Positions 43,860 through 51,900 of a stretch of DNA of 64,000 bases are shown here, piece by piece. The notes under the pieces are model-generated. The model worked only from the letters and a program-made list of their open reading frames with translations. It was not told where the DNA came from and ran no database searches. The translations under genes and the position numbers were made by a program. Location: the NCBI GenBank assembly GCA_964598765.1, contig CAZRCZ010000001.1, positions 248,001-312,000 of the forward strand, written 5' to 3'. Source of the DNA: CAZRCZ01 sp964598765 (GTDB taxonomy: Bacteria; Sumerlaeota; Sumerlaeia; MVZB01; JAJFLK01). Every line of letters begins with the position of its first letter. Position 1 is the stretch's first letter.

Positions 43860-45305
43860 CTAATACCGATACCACTCCGGTTTATACGGCCCCTCGATCG
43901 GCACGTCAATGTATTCGGCTTGCTTCGGAGTCAGCTTCGTCAGCTTCGCGCCGAGTTTTTCCAGATGGAGCCGCGCGACTTTTTCGTCCAGAATCTTCGG
44001 CAGGACGTAAACCTTCTTCTCGTATTTGCCGCTCTTGCGGTTTTCCCAAAGATCAATCTGCGCGATGCACTGATTGGTAAAACTCGCGCTCATCACGAAA
44101 CTCGGATGCCCCGTCGCGCAACCGAGATTCACCAGCCGCCCCTTGGCCAGAATGATGATCCGCTTGCCGTCCGGCCAACCGACGTGATCCACCTGCGGCT
44201 TGATTTCCTCCCAACGCAAATCCTTGAGCCGCGCAATCTCAATCTCCGAATCGAAATGCCCGATGTTGCAAACTATCGCTTCATTCTTCATCTGGTCCAT
44301 GTGCTCGCGCGTGATCACGCCGACGTTGCCGGTGCAGGTGACGAAAATGTCGCCGAACTTGCACGCCTCGTCCATCGTCACGACTTGATACCCTTCCATC
44401 GCCCCCTGCAGGGCGATGATCGGGTCAATCTCGACGATATACATCGTCGCGCCCAGTCCCTTGAACGCCTGCACGCATCCCTTGCCGACGTCGCCGTAAC
44501 CGAGCACGACGCATTTTTTTCCTGCGATCATCACGTCGGTCGCGCGCTTGATCCCGTCCACGAGCGACTCGCGACAGCCGTAAAGATTGTCGAACTTCGA
44601 TTTCGTCACCGAATCGTTGACGTTGATCGCCGGAAAAAGAAGTTCCCCTTCCTTCTCCATTTTGTAGAGGCGATGGACGCCGGTGGTCGTTTCCTCGCTC
44701 ACGCCGATCAGCCCCTTGGCCGTGTTGCGCCAATGATTCGGGTCCTCGTCGAGCGTCTCGTTCAGGAGCGTGTCAATGATCGTGATTTCCTCGTTGTCGG
44801 TCGAGATCGCGGGCTTCTTGCCGGTTCGCTCGAATTGGATTTCGCGCTCCGCGCCGCGATGAATGAGAAGCGTCGCATCGCCGCCGTCGTCCACGATTAG
44901 ATTCGGACCGCCTTCGTGAGCCAGCGCCAATTTCGTGCACCACCAGTATTCCTCCAGCGTCTCCCCCTTCCACGCAAAGACCGGAATCCCCGCTTTGGCG
45001 ATGGCCGACGCCGCGTGATCCTGCGTGGAAAAAATATTGCACGAAGCCCAACGGACTTTGGCCCCCAAATCCACGGGCGTCTCGATCAGGACGGCGGTCT
45101 GGATCGTCATGTGAAGCGATCCGGTGATCCGCGCTCCGGCCAGAGGCTTCTTCCCCTTGTATTCCGCGCGCAACGCCATGAGGCCGGGCATCTCGCTCTC
45201 GGCGATCTGGATTTCCTTCCGTCCCCAATCGGCCAGCGCCAAGTCGCTCACCTTGTAAGCGGGGGCGGGCTTGGTTTTTCGTTTCTCAATCGTCGCGACG
45301 GTCAT
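43860..45305 (-). CDS. ahcY: Adenosylhomocysteinase
   Basis: A 481-residue enzyme that splits S-adenosylhomocysteine into homocysteine and adenosine. Recognisable pieces are GSLHMTIQTAVLIETPVDLG, the NAD loop GYGDVGKGC, ASFTNQCIAQIDLW and the C-terminal GPYKPEWYRY. The length includes the 40-residue insert of many bacterial enzymes. GGAG precedes the ATG by 8 bp. No SAH riboswitch pattern was seen upstream. The repeat-rich accessory island begins just upstream of its start. Confidence 0.97.
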   Translation of the reverse strand: MTVATIEKRKTKPAPAYKVSDLALADWGRKEIQIAESEMPGLMALRAEYKGKKPLAGARITGSLHMTIQTAVLIETPVDLGAKVRWASCNIFSTQDHAASAIAKAGIPVFAWKGETLEEYWWCTKLALAHEGGPNLIVDDGGDATLLIHRGAEREIQFERTGKKPAISTDNEEITIIDTLLNETLDEDPNHWRNTAKGLIGVSEETTTGVHRLYKMEKEGELLFPAINVNDSVTKSKFDNLYGCRESLVDGIKRATDVMIAGKKCVVLGYGDVGKGCVQAFKGLGATMYIVEIDPIIALQGAMEGYQVVTMDEACKFGDIFVTCTGNVGVITREHMDQMKNEAIVCNIGHFDSEIEIARLKDLRWEEIKPQVDHVGWPDGKRIIILAKGRLVNLGCATGHPSFVMSASFTNQCIAQIDLWENRKSGKYEKKVYVLPKILDEKVARLHLEKLGAKLTKLTPKQAEYIDVPIEGPYKPEWYRY

Positions 45306-45864
45306 GCGTGAATCTCCTCTGCAAAAATTCGTCTCCGTCCTTTATACCGTCCGGGGGGATGTTTTTCCATCAAATCCGGCGATCCGGCTTCGGCGGAGCG
45401 CGCGGCGAAAATAAAATTTTGCGAAACGAAGCCAATTTGAACAGGGATGGGCAGGATGAACGGGATTTCCGGGCCAAACTTTTTTTTTGCCAAACGAAGC
45501 CAATTTGGGCGGAAGGGAATTGAGGAAATTGAAGTTGGAGGGAGGGTGTGGTTCTGATTTTCACCACCAAGGCACGAAGGCACCAAGGGGAGAGGGAGAT
45601 TTTTGGGCGGAGTAGAAGCATTGAAGGCATCTGGGTCGGCATTGGGCGGTCCATCGGCCGGGGGAGATTTTAGGGGAGAAGGCGTTGGGGGGCGATTCCC
45701 GTAGGGGAACGTCTTGGCGCTTATTGGATCGAAATGTGAGGAATTTTTAGCCGCAAAGAACGCAAAGGAGCGTGAAGAAGAAGTTCGGATTTCGGCGTCG
45801 GGAAAAGGGAGAAGGAAAAATTGACGGGGGAGCGTGGAGAGCGTGAGGATGCGAGGGTCGGACC
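45306..45864. other. Gene-free stretch with mixed repeats
   Basis: No convincing gene. Two copies of AAACGAAGCCAATTTG (within 45421-45439 and 45489-45507) flank a short segment. Single family A-type arms follow at 45559-45593 (CACCAAGGCACGAAGGCACC) and 45747-45774 (GCCGCAAAGAACGCAAAGGA). The long frame here is rich in Pro, Ser and Arg and has no family resemblance. Confidence 0.6.
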
Positions 45865-45889
45865 GAATTCCTTTTGTGGTCAACGTCCC
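45865..45889 (-). repeat. Family B repeat, copy B1 (left end of island 1)
   Basis: On the minus strand GGGACGTTGACC then ACAAAAGGAATTC, three differences from copy B2. It points outward from the interval 45890-46892. Confidence 0.75.
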
Positions 45890-46117
45890 CGATTACTACG
45901 ATGTAATCTGATTGCTCTCTGGCTGAGAACGCGAGCACATAGTGAGCACACGAGGACTTTATGAGATGTAAGGACACCTATGAGAATACAAATTTTAGCC
46001 TCCAACATTGTAGAATAAAGCCTTAGGCGGATTTTTATTGCGAAAAATCGCATCTTCATTGATCGTCAGGGCGATGGATCGCTTGGATTCGCCCAAACAG
46101 ACAGTTGATGATATCAA

Positions 46118-46405
46118 GTGCGTTGCGAGCTAGGCAATCTTGAGTCCTTGGTCTCCAAATGGATTCACGAGATAATGTCCCAATCGCGACCCCACTTCCA
46201 ATGGGGCGTGGACGAATCGGGGACGCCTCTTGTTCAATTGGAAACCGAGAGGATGCCCAATGCCAATGGGAATGTCTTCAGAGTCAATGGGGCAAGAGGC
46301 GCCCTGATTCGGTCATTAGAAATAGAGGTACGACACGATGGCAAGTCCAAGATCACTGAAGATTCAGCAAAGGCGAGTCGCATTGAGAGATCAATTCTTT
46401 CCTGA
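46118..46405 (+). CDS. Possible small hypothetical gene in island 1
   Basis: A 95-residue frame that overlaps the start of the next ORF by 68 bp. The segment SRPHFQWGVDESGTPLVQLE and RALIRSLEIEVRH-like strands look protein-like, but there is no family match and no clear ribosome-binding site. It may be spurious or a remnant. Confidence 0.3.
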   Translation: MRCELGNLESLVSKWIHEIMSQSRPHFQWGVDESGTPLVQLETERMPNANGNVFRVNGARGALIRSLEIEVRHDGKSKITEDSAKASRIERSILS

Positions 46406-46880
46406 TGCGGCGAATCTAGTCTGGACAAGGCAACTGAACGCTGGCTATTGCTCCGTTCCTCGAACTATTCCTTGGATCGCATTGCTTATCGCTCAGCTTT
46501 CCACGCACGGGAATCCATCGGGAGTATACTGGGATTTCTGGTGCAGGGCTTTCGACGAAGGCGTTATCGAGGTCAATGACGAGCAAGAATTCGCGTTCTC
46601 TTCAGGATACACGGGCAATCGTGCTCTACGGACTTGGAAGGAACATGTGAAGCAGCTTCAAAAGCTGGGTTTCATCAAGGTGGCGCCCAAGGGCAACCGA
46701 GAAATCGGTTACATCCTGCTATTGAATCCTTATCTTGTTGTGGAGCATCTCAAGAAACAGGGACAGATTCCGGAAGTTTCGTGGTGGACTTCTTTTCAAG
46801 CCCGGATGGCTCAGATCGGAGCAAAGTCTCCTACGCTTCCTAAAGCCGAAACAAAGATAACCTCAAGGAAGGCAAGCTAG
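46338..46880 (+). CDS. Hypothetical cargo protein, possible winged helix
   Basis: A 180-residue protein with GAGG 9 bp before its ATG. TIPWIALLIAQLSTHGNP, then the RALRTWKEHVKQLQKLGFIKVAPKGNREIGYILLLNP segment, read as a helix-turn-helix with a beta wing, as in replication or regulatory proteins; this is inference from the pattern. Its bases are visibly richer in A and T than the neighbours, and it lies between outward-facing family B repeats, so it is likely acquired. No named family is recognised. Confidence 0.6.
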   Translation: MASPRSLKIQQRRVALRDQFFPDAANLVWTRQLNAGYCSVPRTIPWIALLIAQLSTHGNPSGVYWDFWCRAFDEGVIEVNDEQEFAFSSGYTGNRALRTWKEHVKQLQKLGFIKVAPKGNREIGYILLLNPYLVVEHLKKQGQIPEVSWWTSFQARMAQIGAKSPTLPKAETKITSRKAS

Positions 46881-46892
46881 GCTTAGACATAT

Positions 46893-46917
46893 GGGACGTT
46901 TACTACAAAAGTAATTC
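46893..46917 (+). repeat. Family B repeat, copy B2 (right end of island 1)
   Basis: GGGACGTTTACT then ACAAAAGTAATTC, 13 bp after the stop of the cargo gene. It points outward and pairs with B1. Confidence 0.8.
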
Positions 46918-46933
46918 GATTTCCATTCATTTT

Positions 46934-47232
46934 GGAAAAAGAGGATCAAGGATTTCACGGTGCGGTCGAAGCTAATTTCACTTTTCAAGACCGATTCCGG
47001 GATCGTGCTTGATTTCGGTGGGCGCAGATCATCGTTGTTGGAGAGCGAGGGGAATTTATGCCGCCCCGACGGGGCTTGAGGGAATATGGCGAACGGCCTT
47101 TACCCCGCTCTTCCGAGCGGGGCTAGGATTGTTCCGCCGCTGACGCGGCTCATTTGGACGAAACGGGACGTTGGGTGAAACGGGGCGTTGAGCGTAGCAG
47201 CCTGTTGGGACGTTCATCGTTGGGATGCTCCT
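46934..47232. other. Gene-free stretch with hairpin-rich segment (family C-like)
   Basis: Between 47050 and 47160 short hairpins follow one another: GCCCCGACGGGGC-like, CCCCGCTCTTCCGAGCGGGG, CTAGGATTGTTC as linker, then GCCGCTGACGCGGC. The order hairpin, CTA-linker, hairpin matches family C. No gene was found. Confidence 0.5.
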
Positions 47233-47501
47233 TCAGCGCGCGAACGCGGGGTTGGAGATGGATGATGAAACCCGGCGTCGGAGAAGCCCCCACGTCGGCG
47301 GACCGGTTCCCGGAACCTGAATTCGTTCCGTCACCTCGAAACCGAGATGGCCGTAAAATTTCAAATTGGATTCGGTTTGCGTTTCCAGATAGACGGGATG
47401 ACCGGTTGGATCGGCGAGATCGAAGATGGATTGCAGAAGCCGCCGCCCCAATCCTTGGCCATGACGCTCAACCCGAACGCCGAGGATATAGACGGGAGAG
47501 C
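47233..47501 (-). pseudogene. Truncated GNAT acetyltransferase
   Basis: The minus-strand frame reads VYILGVRVERHGQGLGRRLL, then SIFDLADPTGHPVYLETQT and NLKFYGHLGFEVTERI, the acetyl-CoA loop and last strands of a GNAT domain. The N-terminal half is missing: the frame runs straight into family B copy B3 at 47502, where a stop codon appears within the repeat. About 90 residues remain of an expected 150 or more. The break therefore coincides with the repeat edge. Confidence 0.8.
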
Positions 47502-47526
47502 GGGACGTTTACTGCAAAAGTAATTC
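47502..47526 (+). repeat. Family B repeat, copy B3 (at the GNAT break)
   Basis: GGGACGTTTACT then GCAAAAGTAATTC; one base differs from copy B2 over 25 bp. It lies 609 bp from B2 in the same orientation. Confidence 0.85.
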
Positions 47527-47632
47527 ATTTTGCATCCGATCTTTCATCTCCGATCGGATTTGTTTCTAGCATAGAGGATTCGGAATTCCAAAGTAGGCGC
47601 GTTGGAACGAGCATGGAATGGGGTCGTTCAAC

Positions 47633-47848
47633 CCTCACCCTGACCCTCTCCCTTAAAAAGGGAGAGGAGTTTCAGGGGCGCGGATGAGACGGATTAAAGA
47701 AGCGAAGGGACGATCTCGGGGCGAGGAGCGATGGGACGTGGCGCAGGCATCTTGCCTGCGGGTATGGGTCAAAAGTTTTCTCAGGCGGGACAGCCCGTGC
47801 CATCCGTGACGCCTGCGCCTCCTGCAATGCCTGCGCCACCCGTGACGT
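47633..47848. repeat. Hairpin repeats downstream of pepF
   Basis: Two elements: ACCCTCACCCTGACCC with the stem CCTCTCCCTT/AAGGGAGAGG (47645-47667), a repeat type found in many bacterial genomes; and a perfect 13-bp inverted pair GTGGCGCAGGCAT (47738-47750) / ATGCCTGCGCCAC (47827-47839), which may be the pepF terminator. Confidence 0.65.
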
Positions 47849-49582
47849 TTAATTACCGTGCAGGGCGTCCTCGATGGCTCGCACGATCGGTTTGATGGTC
47901 GCGGAGGAGAAATCGAATTTCGCGCCGGCGGATTGAAAGAGTTCCGGCAAGGGGCGCGCGCCTCCCAAAGCCAAGCCGCGCCGGTATCCCTCGACGGCGG
48001 AGCCGAAATTCTCGCGGGACTTGAGCCAAATCTGCAACGCGCCGAGCTGGGCGATTCCATATTCGACGTAATAAAACGGACACTGGAAAATGTGAAGCTG
48101 GCGATGCCAGAGCGAGCGATGTTCGGCGTCCAGACCGCTCCAATCCACCTCCGGATCAAACCGCTTTTCAATCTCCAGCCATTTCGCGTTGCGCTCCTCG
48201 CGGCTATGTTTGGGGTTCAGATAAATCCAATGCTGGAAGGCGTCAATCGTGGCGATCCACGGGAAAAGCTCGACGATCTTTTCCAGATGTTGCGTGCGCG
48301 AGCGCGCGGAATCGTCGGGGGAGTAAAACGCGCCGAGATGACCGTAAGCGAAAAGCTCCATCGTCATCGAGGCGACCTCGCAAAATTCAATCGGCGCGTG
48401 GCGATAAAATAGAAGCGGTTCGTTGCGCGCGGCGAAGGCGTGAAAAGCGTGGCCTCCCTCGTGCAGGAGCGTGTAAAGATCGCGGTCGGTTCCCGCAGAG
48501 TTCATGAAAATAAACGGATAGCGGACTTCTTCCAGCGAGGATTGATAGCCGCCCGGAGCTTTTCCCTTGCGGCTATCCAGATCAAGCAAACCCAACTCGC
48601 GCATTTGCGAAAATTGTTTTCCCAATTCTCCGTTGACCGAACCGAAAATCCTCTCGCAACGCTCTTCCAACTCTCCCGTCGTCGTGAACGGCTTGAGCGC
48701 CGGTTGTCCCTTGGGGTCAACGGCCAAATCCCACGGACGGAGGGTGGGAACTTTCAAATCGGCCTTGTCCCGCTTGCGGAGTTTGGCGAGCAAGGGGACG
48801 AATTCCGTCGCGATGGAATCCTGAAACGCGATGCAATCCTTGGGCGTGTAATCGAACCGCGCATACGCCTGATGCTGATAATCGCGGTAATTTTCATAGC
48901 CCGCGTTTTTCGCCATCTTCGTCCGAATTTCGATCATCTTGTCGAAGAGTCCGTCAATCGCGTCGCGGTCCTTGAGCCGCCGCGCGGCGACCAAGCGCCA
49001 TGCCTCCTCGCGCAAATTCCGATCCGGCTCCTCCAAATAGGGGGCCATTTGCTGGAGCGTTTTTTCCTCCCCCTTGAATTGCACCATCATCGCGCCGCAA
49101 ATTTTTTGGTATTGCTGGCTCAGCTTGGAATTTTCGGTTTCGAGCGGAATGTTTTCCTCGCGGAAAAGTTTGACGTCGTTCTCCAAATCCCGATCCAGCA
49201 CGCCGTATCGCGCGCGGTCCATTTCCTTGCGGTTGGGATTTTGAAGATAAAGCCGGTGGAGCTTGTCCCACCACGGCTTGGTTTTGGGCAGGATGTTTTC
49301 GATGTAATCGAGGTAGGCTTTTTCCAGATTCGAATCGTCGGTGTGGCAGGTCATCGCGATGTAGCGGCGCGTGTATTCCTCGTCGAGCGCGGCGGCGAGT
49401 TCGCTTTGATTCAGGAGCCAGAGTTCCAGACTTTCGCGCGACGAGGTTCCCTCGCCCTCTTGCGCCAAGTCTTCAAAAAGCGGTTCGATTTGAGACCAAT
49501 CGCCGAAATCCTTCACTCCGGCGGTGAAATCGCGGGGGAATTCTTTTCCCCGAATCGGTTTGATAGCGTTCATTACTTCCAT
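47849..49582 (-). CDS. M3-family oligoendopeptidase F-like
   Basis: A 577-residue metallopeptidase. The zinc site HEGGH (374-378) in LYTLLHEGGHAFHAF is followed by PIEFCEVASMTMEL with the third zinc ligand, as in M3 enzymes. The N-terminal helical part has the PepF-type arrangement. It cleaves short peptides in the cytoplasm; there is no signal peptide. It stands alone between repeat-rich regions. Confidence 0.93.
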   Translation of the reverse strand: MEVMNAIKPIRGKEFPRDFTAGVKDFGDWSQIEPLFEDLAQEGEGTSSRESLELWLLNQSELAAALDEEYTRRYIAMTCHTDDSNLEKAYLDYIENILPKTKPWWDKLHRLYLQNPNRKEMDRARYGVLDRDLENDVKLFREENIPLETENSKLSQQYQKICGAMMVQFKGEEKTLQQMAPYLEEPDRNLREEAWRLVAARRLKDRDAIDGLFDKMIEIRTKMAKNAGYENYRDYQHQAYARFDYTPKDCIAFQDSIATEFVPLLAKLRKRDKADLKVPTLRPWDLAVDPKGQPALKPFTTTGELEERCERIFGSVNGELGKQFSQMRELGLLDLDSRKGKAPGGYQSSLEEVRYPFIFMNSAGTDRDLYTLLHEGGHAFHAFAARNEPLLFYRHAPIEFCEVASMTMELFAYGHLGAFYSPDDSARSRTQHLEKIVELFPWIATIDAFQHWIYLNPKHSREERNAKWLEIEKRFDPEVDWSGLDAEHRSLWHRQLHIFQCPFYYVEYGIAQLGALQIWLKSRENFGSAVEGYRRGLALGGARPLPELFQSAGAKFDFSSATIKPIVRAIEDALHGN

Positions 49583-49615
49583 ATTTCTTACTCTTACTCT
49601 TAGTCGTAATCTCTC

Positions 49616-49728
49616 GTTGAACCCCTTCAGCGTTCAATCCATTTTGAGGAACTTGATCCGGGGGTTTCGCTCACTTCGTTTGCGTCACCCCCGGCTATTC
49701 ATATTCGACCCCTTCGGGGTTGCCTCAA
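49616..49728 (+). repeat. Family C structured element, plus-strand copy
   Basis: TTGAACCCCTTCAGCGTTC, about 30 bp, the hairpin CCGGGGGTTTCGC...GTCACCCCCGG, the linker CTATTCATATTC, then ACCCCTTCGGGGTTG. It has the same order as the minus-strand element near 39.2 kb. Confidence 0.8.
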
Positions 49729-49943
49729 TGGAGGAAACATTGCACCCCGGGTTCCGCCTGCGGCTCCACCCGGGGCTACGATCGTTCGATCCCATCGGGA
49801 TCGAGGAAGAACCATGATCGCATCATGGAGGAAGAACGGACGCTCGCGTTCATATTAGACGGCCCACCGGGCCCTCTCTACGCTCGCCTTCATTTCGGAC
49901 GACCCGTCGGGTTGTCCTTCCCGCATTGATCCTTCTCTTTCTC
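49729..49943. repeat. Further family C-like hairpin units
   Basis: Two more units follow: ACCCCGGGTTCCGCC...CCACCCGGGGCTACGATC with GATCCCATCGGGATC, and GGCCCACCGGGCC...CTACGCTCGC with GACCCGTCGGGTTGTC. A CCTTCTCTTTCTCCTACTCC arm closes the gap. No gene was found here. Confidence 0.6.
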
Positions 49944-50942
49944 CTACTCCTTCTCTTTCTCCAAGGTCCACTTCAACACAATCTTCCCCACCGCTTTTCT
50001 CGACGCCAAAAATCCCATCGCGTCGGCGACTTTTTCCATCGGATAAACCGCCGCGATCACCGGCCTGAGCGAGCCGGCGTCATAGAGCTTCATCAATTCC
50101 CGCCATCCCTGTTCGACCATTTCCGGCTTGAATTTGCGGTAATTTCCCCAATGAAGCCCGACGACGCTGTAATTCTTCACGAGGATATGATTGGACATGA
50201 ACTTGGAGAATTTGCCGCTCGTGAATCCGACGATGACGATCCGCCCGTCGAAGGCGACGCATTTGGTGTTGCGCTCGCCGATCTCGCCGCCGACCGGATC
50301 GTAAATCACGTCCGCGCCAAGGTCTTTCGTCTCACGTTTGACGATCTCGACGAAATCCTCTTTTTCATAATTGATGACGAGATCGGCGCCGTGTTTGAGA
50401 ACCAATTCTTTTTTCTCGTCGGATCCGACGGTGGCGATGATTTTTCCCGCGCCCAATCCCCGCGCGATTTGCACCGCCGCCAAACCGACGCCTCCCGCCG
50501 CCGAATGGACAAGGACCGTTTCCCCTTTTCTCATTTGCCCGCGATAGGCGATACCGAAATAGGAAGTCTGATAGACGAGCGGAAATCCCGCCGCTTCCTC
50601 GTCGGTCATTCCCTTGGGAACGGCATGAAGCGCGGAAGGTTGAACGACCGCGTATTCGGCGAACGCGCCCCGTCCGGTCCACGAAGCGATCCGATCCCCG
50701 ATCCGAAATCCGTTCACCCCCGGACCCAGTTTCTCAATCGTCCCCGAAACTTCCATGCCGGGAATAAAGGGAAGATCGGGTTTGACCTGATACGTTCCCT
50801 TGATCATCAGCATATCGGGAAAATTCAAGGACGCGGCTCCGACCTTGACGAGCGCCTCCCCTTCCCTCGGCTCTGGAATCGGAACCTCATCAAGCCGCAA
50901 TCCTTGCGGCTCGCACCATTCGTGCGCCCGAATCGCCTTCAT
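49944..50942 (-). CDS. NADPH:quinone oxidoreductase-like protein (MDR superfamily)
   Basis: A 332-residue zinc-free medium-chain dehydrogenase. FIPGMEVSGTIEKLGPGVNGF begins the core, and the nucleotide-binding loop is SAAGGVGLAAVQIARGLGA near residue 150. No catalytic Cys of the zinc enzymes is present. It reduces quinones or enones with NADPH. AAGGAAG lies just before its ATG and it starts 10 bp after the DUF1080 gene, so both are probably co-transcribed. Confidence 0.92.
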   Translation of the reverse strand: MKAIRAHEWCEPQGLRLDEVPIPEPREGEALVKVGAASLNFPDMLMIKGTYQVKPDLPFIPGMEVSGTIEKLGPGVNGFRIGDRIASWTGRGAFAEYAVVQPSALHAVPKGMTDEEAAGFPLVYQTSYFGIAYRGQMRKGETVLVHSAAGGVGLAAVQIARGLGAGKIIATVGSDEKKELVLKHGADLVINYEKEDFVEIVKRETKDLGADVIYDPVGGEIGERNTKCVAFDGRIVIVGFTSGKFSKFMSNHILVKNYSVVGLHWGNYRKFKPEMVEQGWRELMKLYDAGSLRPVIAAVYPMEKVADAMGFLASRKAVGKIVLKWTLEKEKE

Positions 50943-50952
50943 CGTTGCTTCC

Positions 50953-51612
50953 TTACTTCAATTCCCGAATCGCCAGATTCCGAAATTCGATCCGTCCGTT
51001 GTGCGCCTGAAGACCGACGTAACCCTGCTTGCGTCCCAAGCCGGGATGCTTGTCAATATGCGAATGAAGTTTGCTCAAGTCGGTGTCCACGATTTTTTTG
51101 CCGTTCAGCACGACGACGATGTGATCGCCGTCGTGGGTGATCTCGTAGGAGTTCCACTCGCCGACGGGTTTCAAAACCTTCGTGTCGCTCGCCGCGACAA
51201 GATCATAAACCGAACCCGTGTATTGCTCGGGCCGAATTTCCGCGCCGGGCTTGTGGTAGTCGGGATGGAAGTGATCCAAAATCTGGATTTCCAGCCCTTC
51301 ATAGGCGGAGTTGCCTTGGATTGGCGCGCGAAGAAAAACACCGCTGTTTCCCGACGGGCTTAATTTGAAATCGAGCCGAATCACGAAATTCTTGTATTCG
51401 CGGTCGGTTCGCAACCATCCCCCTTCGGCACGATCCACGACCAGATTGCCCCCTTCAACCTTCCATGCCCCCTCTTTCGTCCCGACGTTGACCCATCCGG
51501 TCAAATCCCTTCCGTTGAAAAGGGATTTGAATTCATCCGCCGCAGAAAACGTCAGGTGAGGGAATAGAAGCAAAGCCCCGCCGGTCATCAGTAAGAAATT
51601 CCGTCTCTTCAC
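50953..51612 (-). CDS. Secreted single-domain DUF1080 protein
   Basis: A 219-residue protein from a GTG start at 51612 (GAGG 8 bp upstream). The signal peptide FLLMTGGALLLFPHLTFSA precedes one 3-keto-disaccharide hydrolase (DUF1080) domain: FKSLFNGRDLTGWVN, NSGVFLRAP, EIQILDH and NGRIEFRNLAIREL. It is predicted to act on sugars outside the cytoplasm. A longer open frame to 51852 encodes no recognised sequence. It is co-oriented with the quinone oxidoreductase gene. Confidence 0.88.
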   Translation of the reverse strand: MKRRNFLLMTGGALLLFPHLTFSAADEFKSLFNGRDLTGWVNVGTKEGAWKVEGGNLVVDRAEGGWLRTDREYKNFVIRLDFKLSPSGNSGVFLRAPIQGNSAYEGLEIQILDHFHPDYHKPGAEIRPEQYTGSVYDLVAASDTKVLKPVGEWNSYEITHDGDHIVVVLNGKKIVDTDLSKLHSHIDKHPGLGRKQGYVGLQAHNGRIEFRNLAIRELK

Positions 51613-51900
51613 AATTCGTTCCTCCTCGATCCGATTCTTTGCCTTCCTCGAATCGCTTGGCTTGTTCGTTCCGAACAAATTTCCGGACAATTTAGCCGGA
51701 ACGCTTGGGGTTGTATAGGATGGAATTTTCGCTTGGGATTTTTGGTTGCGCAAGCGCGCGCGGACGGGTAGGATCAAACGGGATTTGCCCGATGGACGCA
51801 AAACTCGAAGGCCGCGCCGGAAACGGCGGGAGGCCGAAGGTTGCGGAACCAACGGGATAACCCCAGATTACGGCGGAACGGAAAGTTAGGAAAGTCAAAC

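Noticed and set aside
45306..45420. S-adenosylhomocysteine riboswitch before ahcY
   Set aside because: The expected conserved pairing and core sequence could not be found in the leader.
45302..45883. 193-residue minus-strand frame upstream of ahcY
   Set aside because: It crosses repeat elements, is rich in Pro/Ser/Arg and shows no domain.
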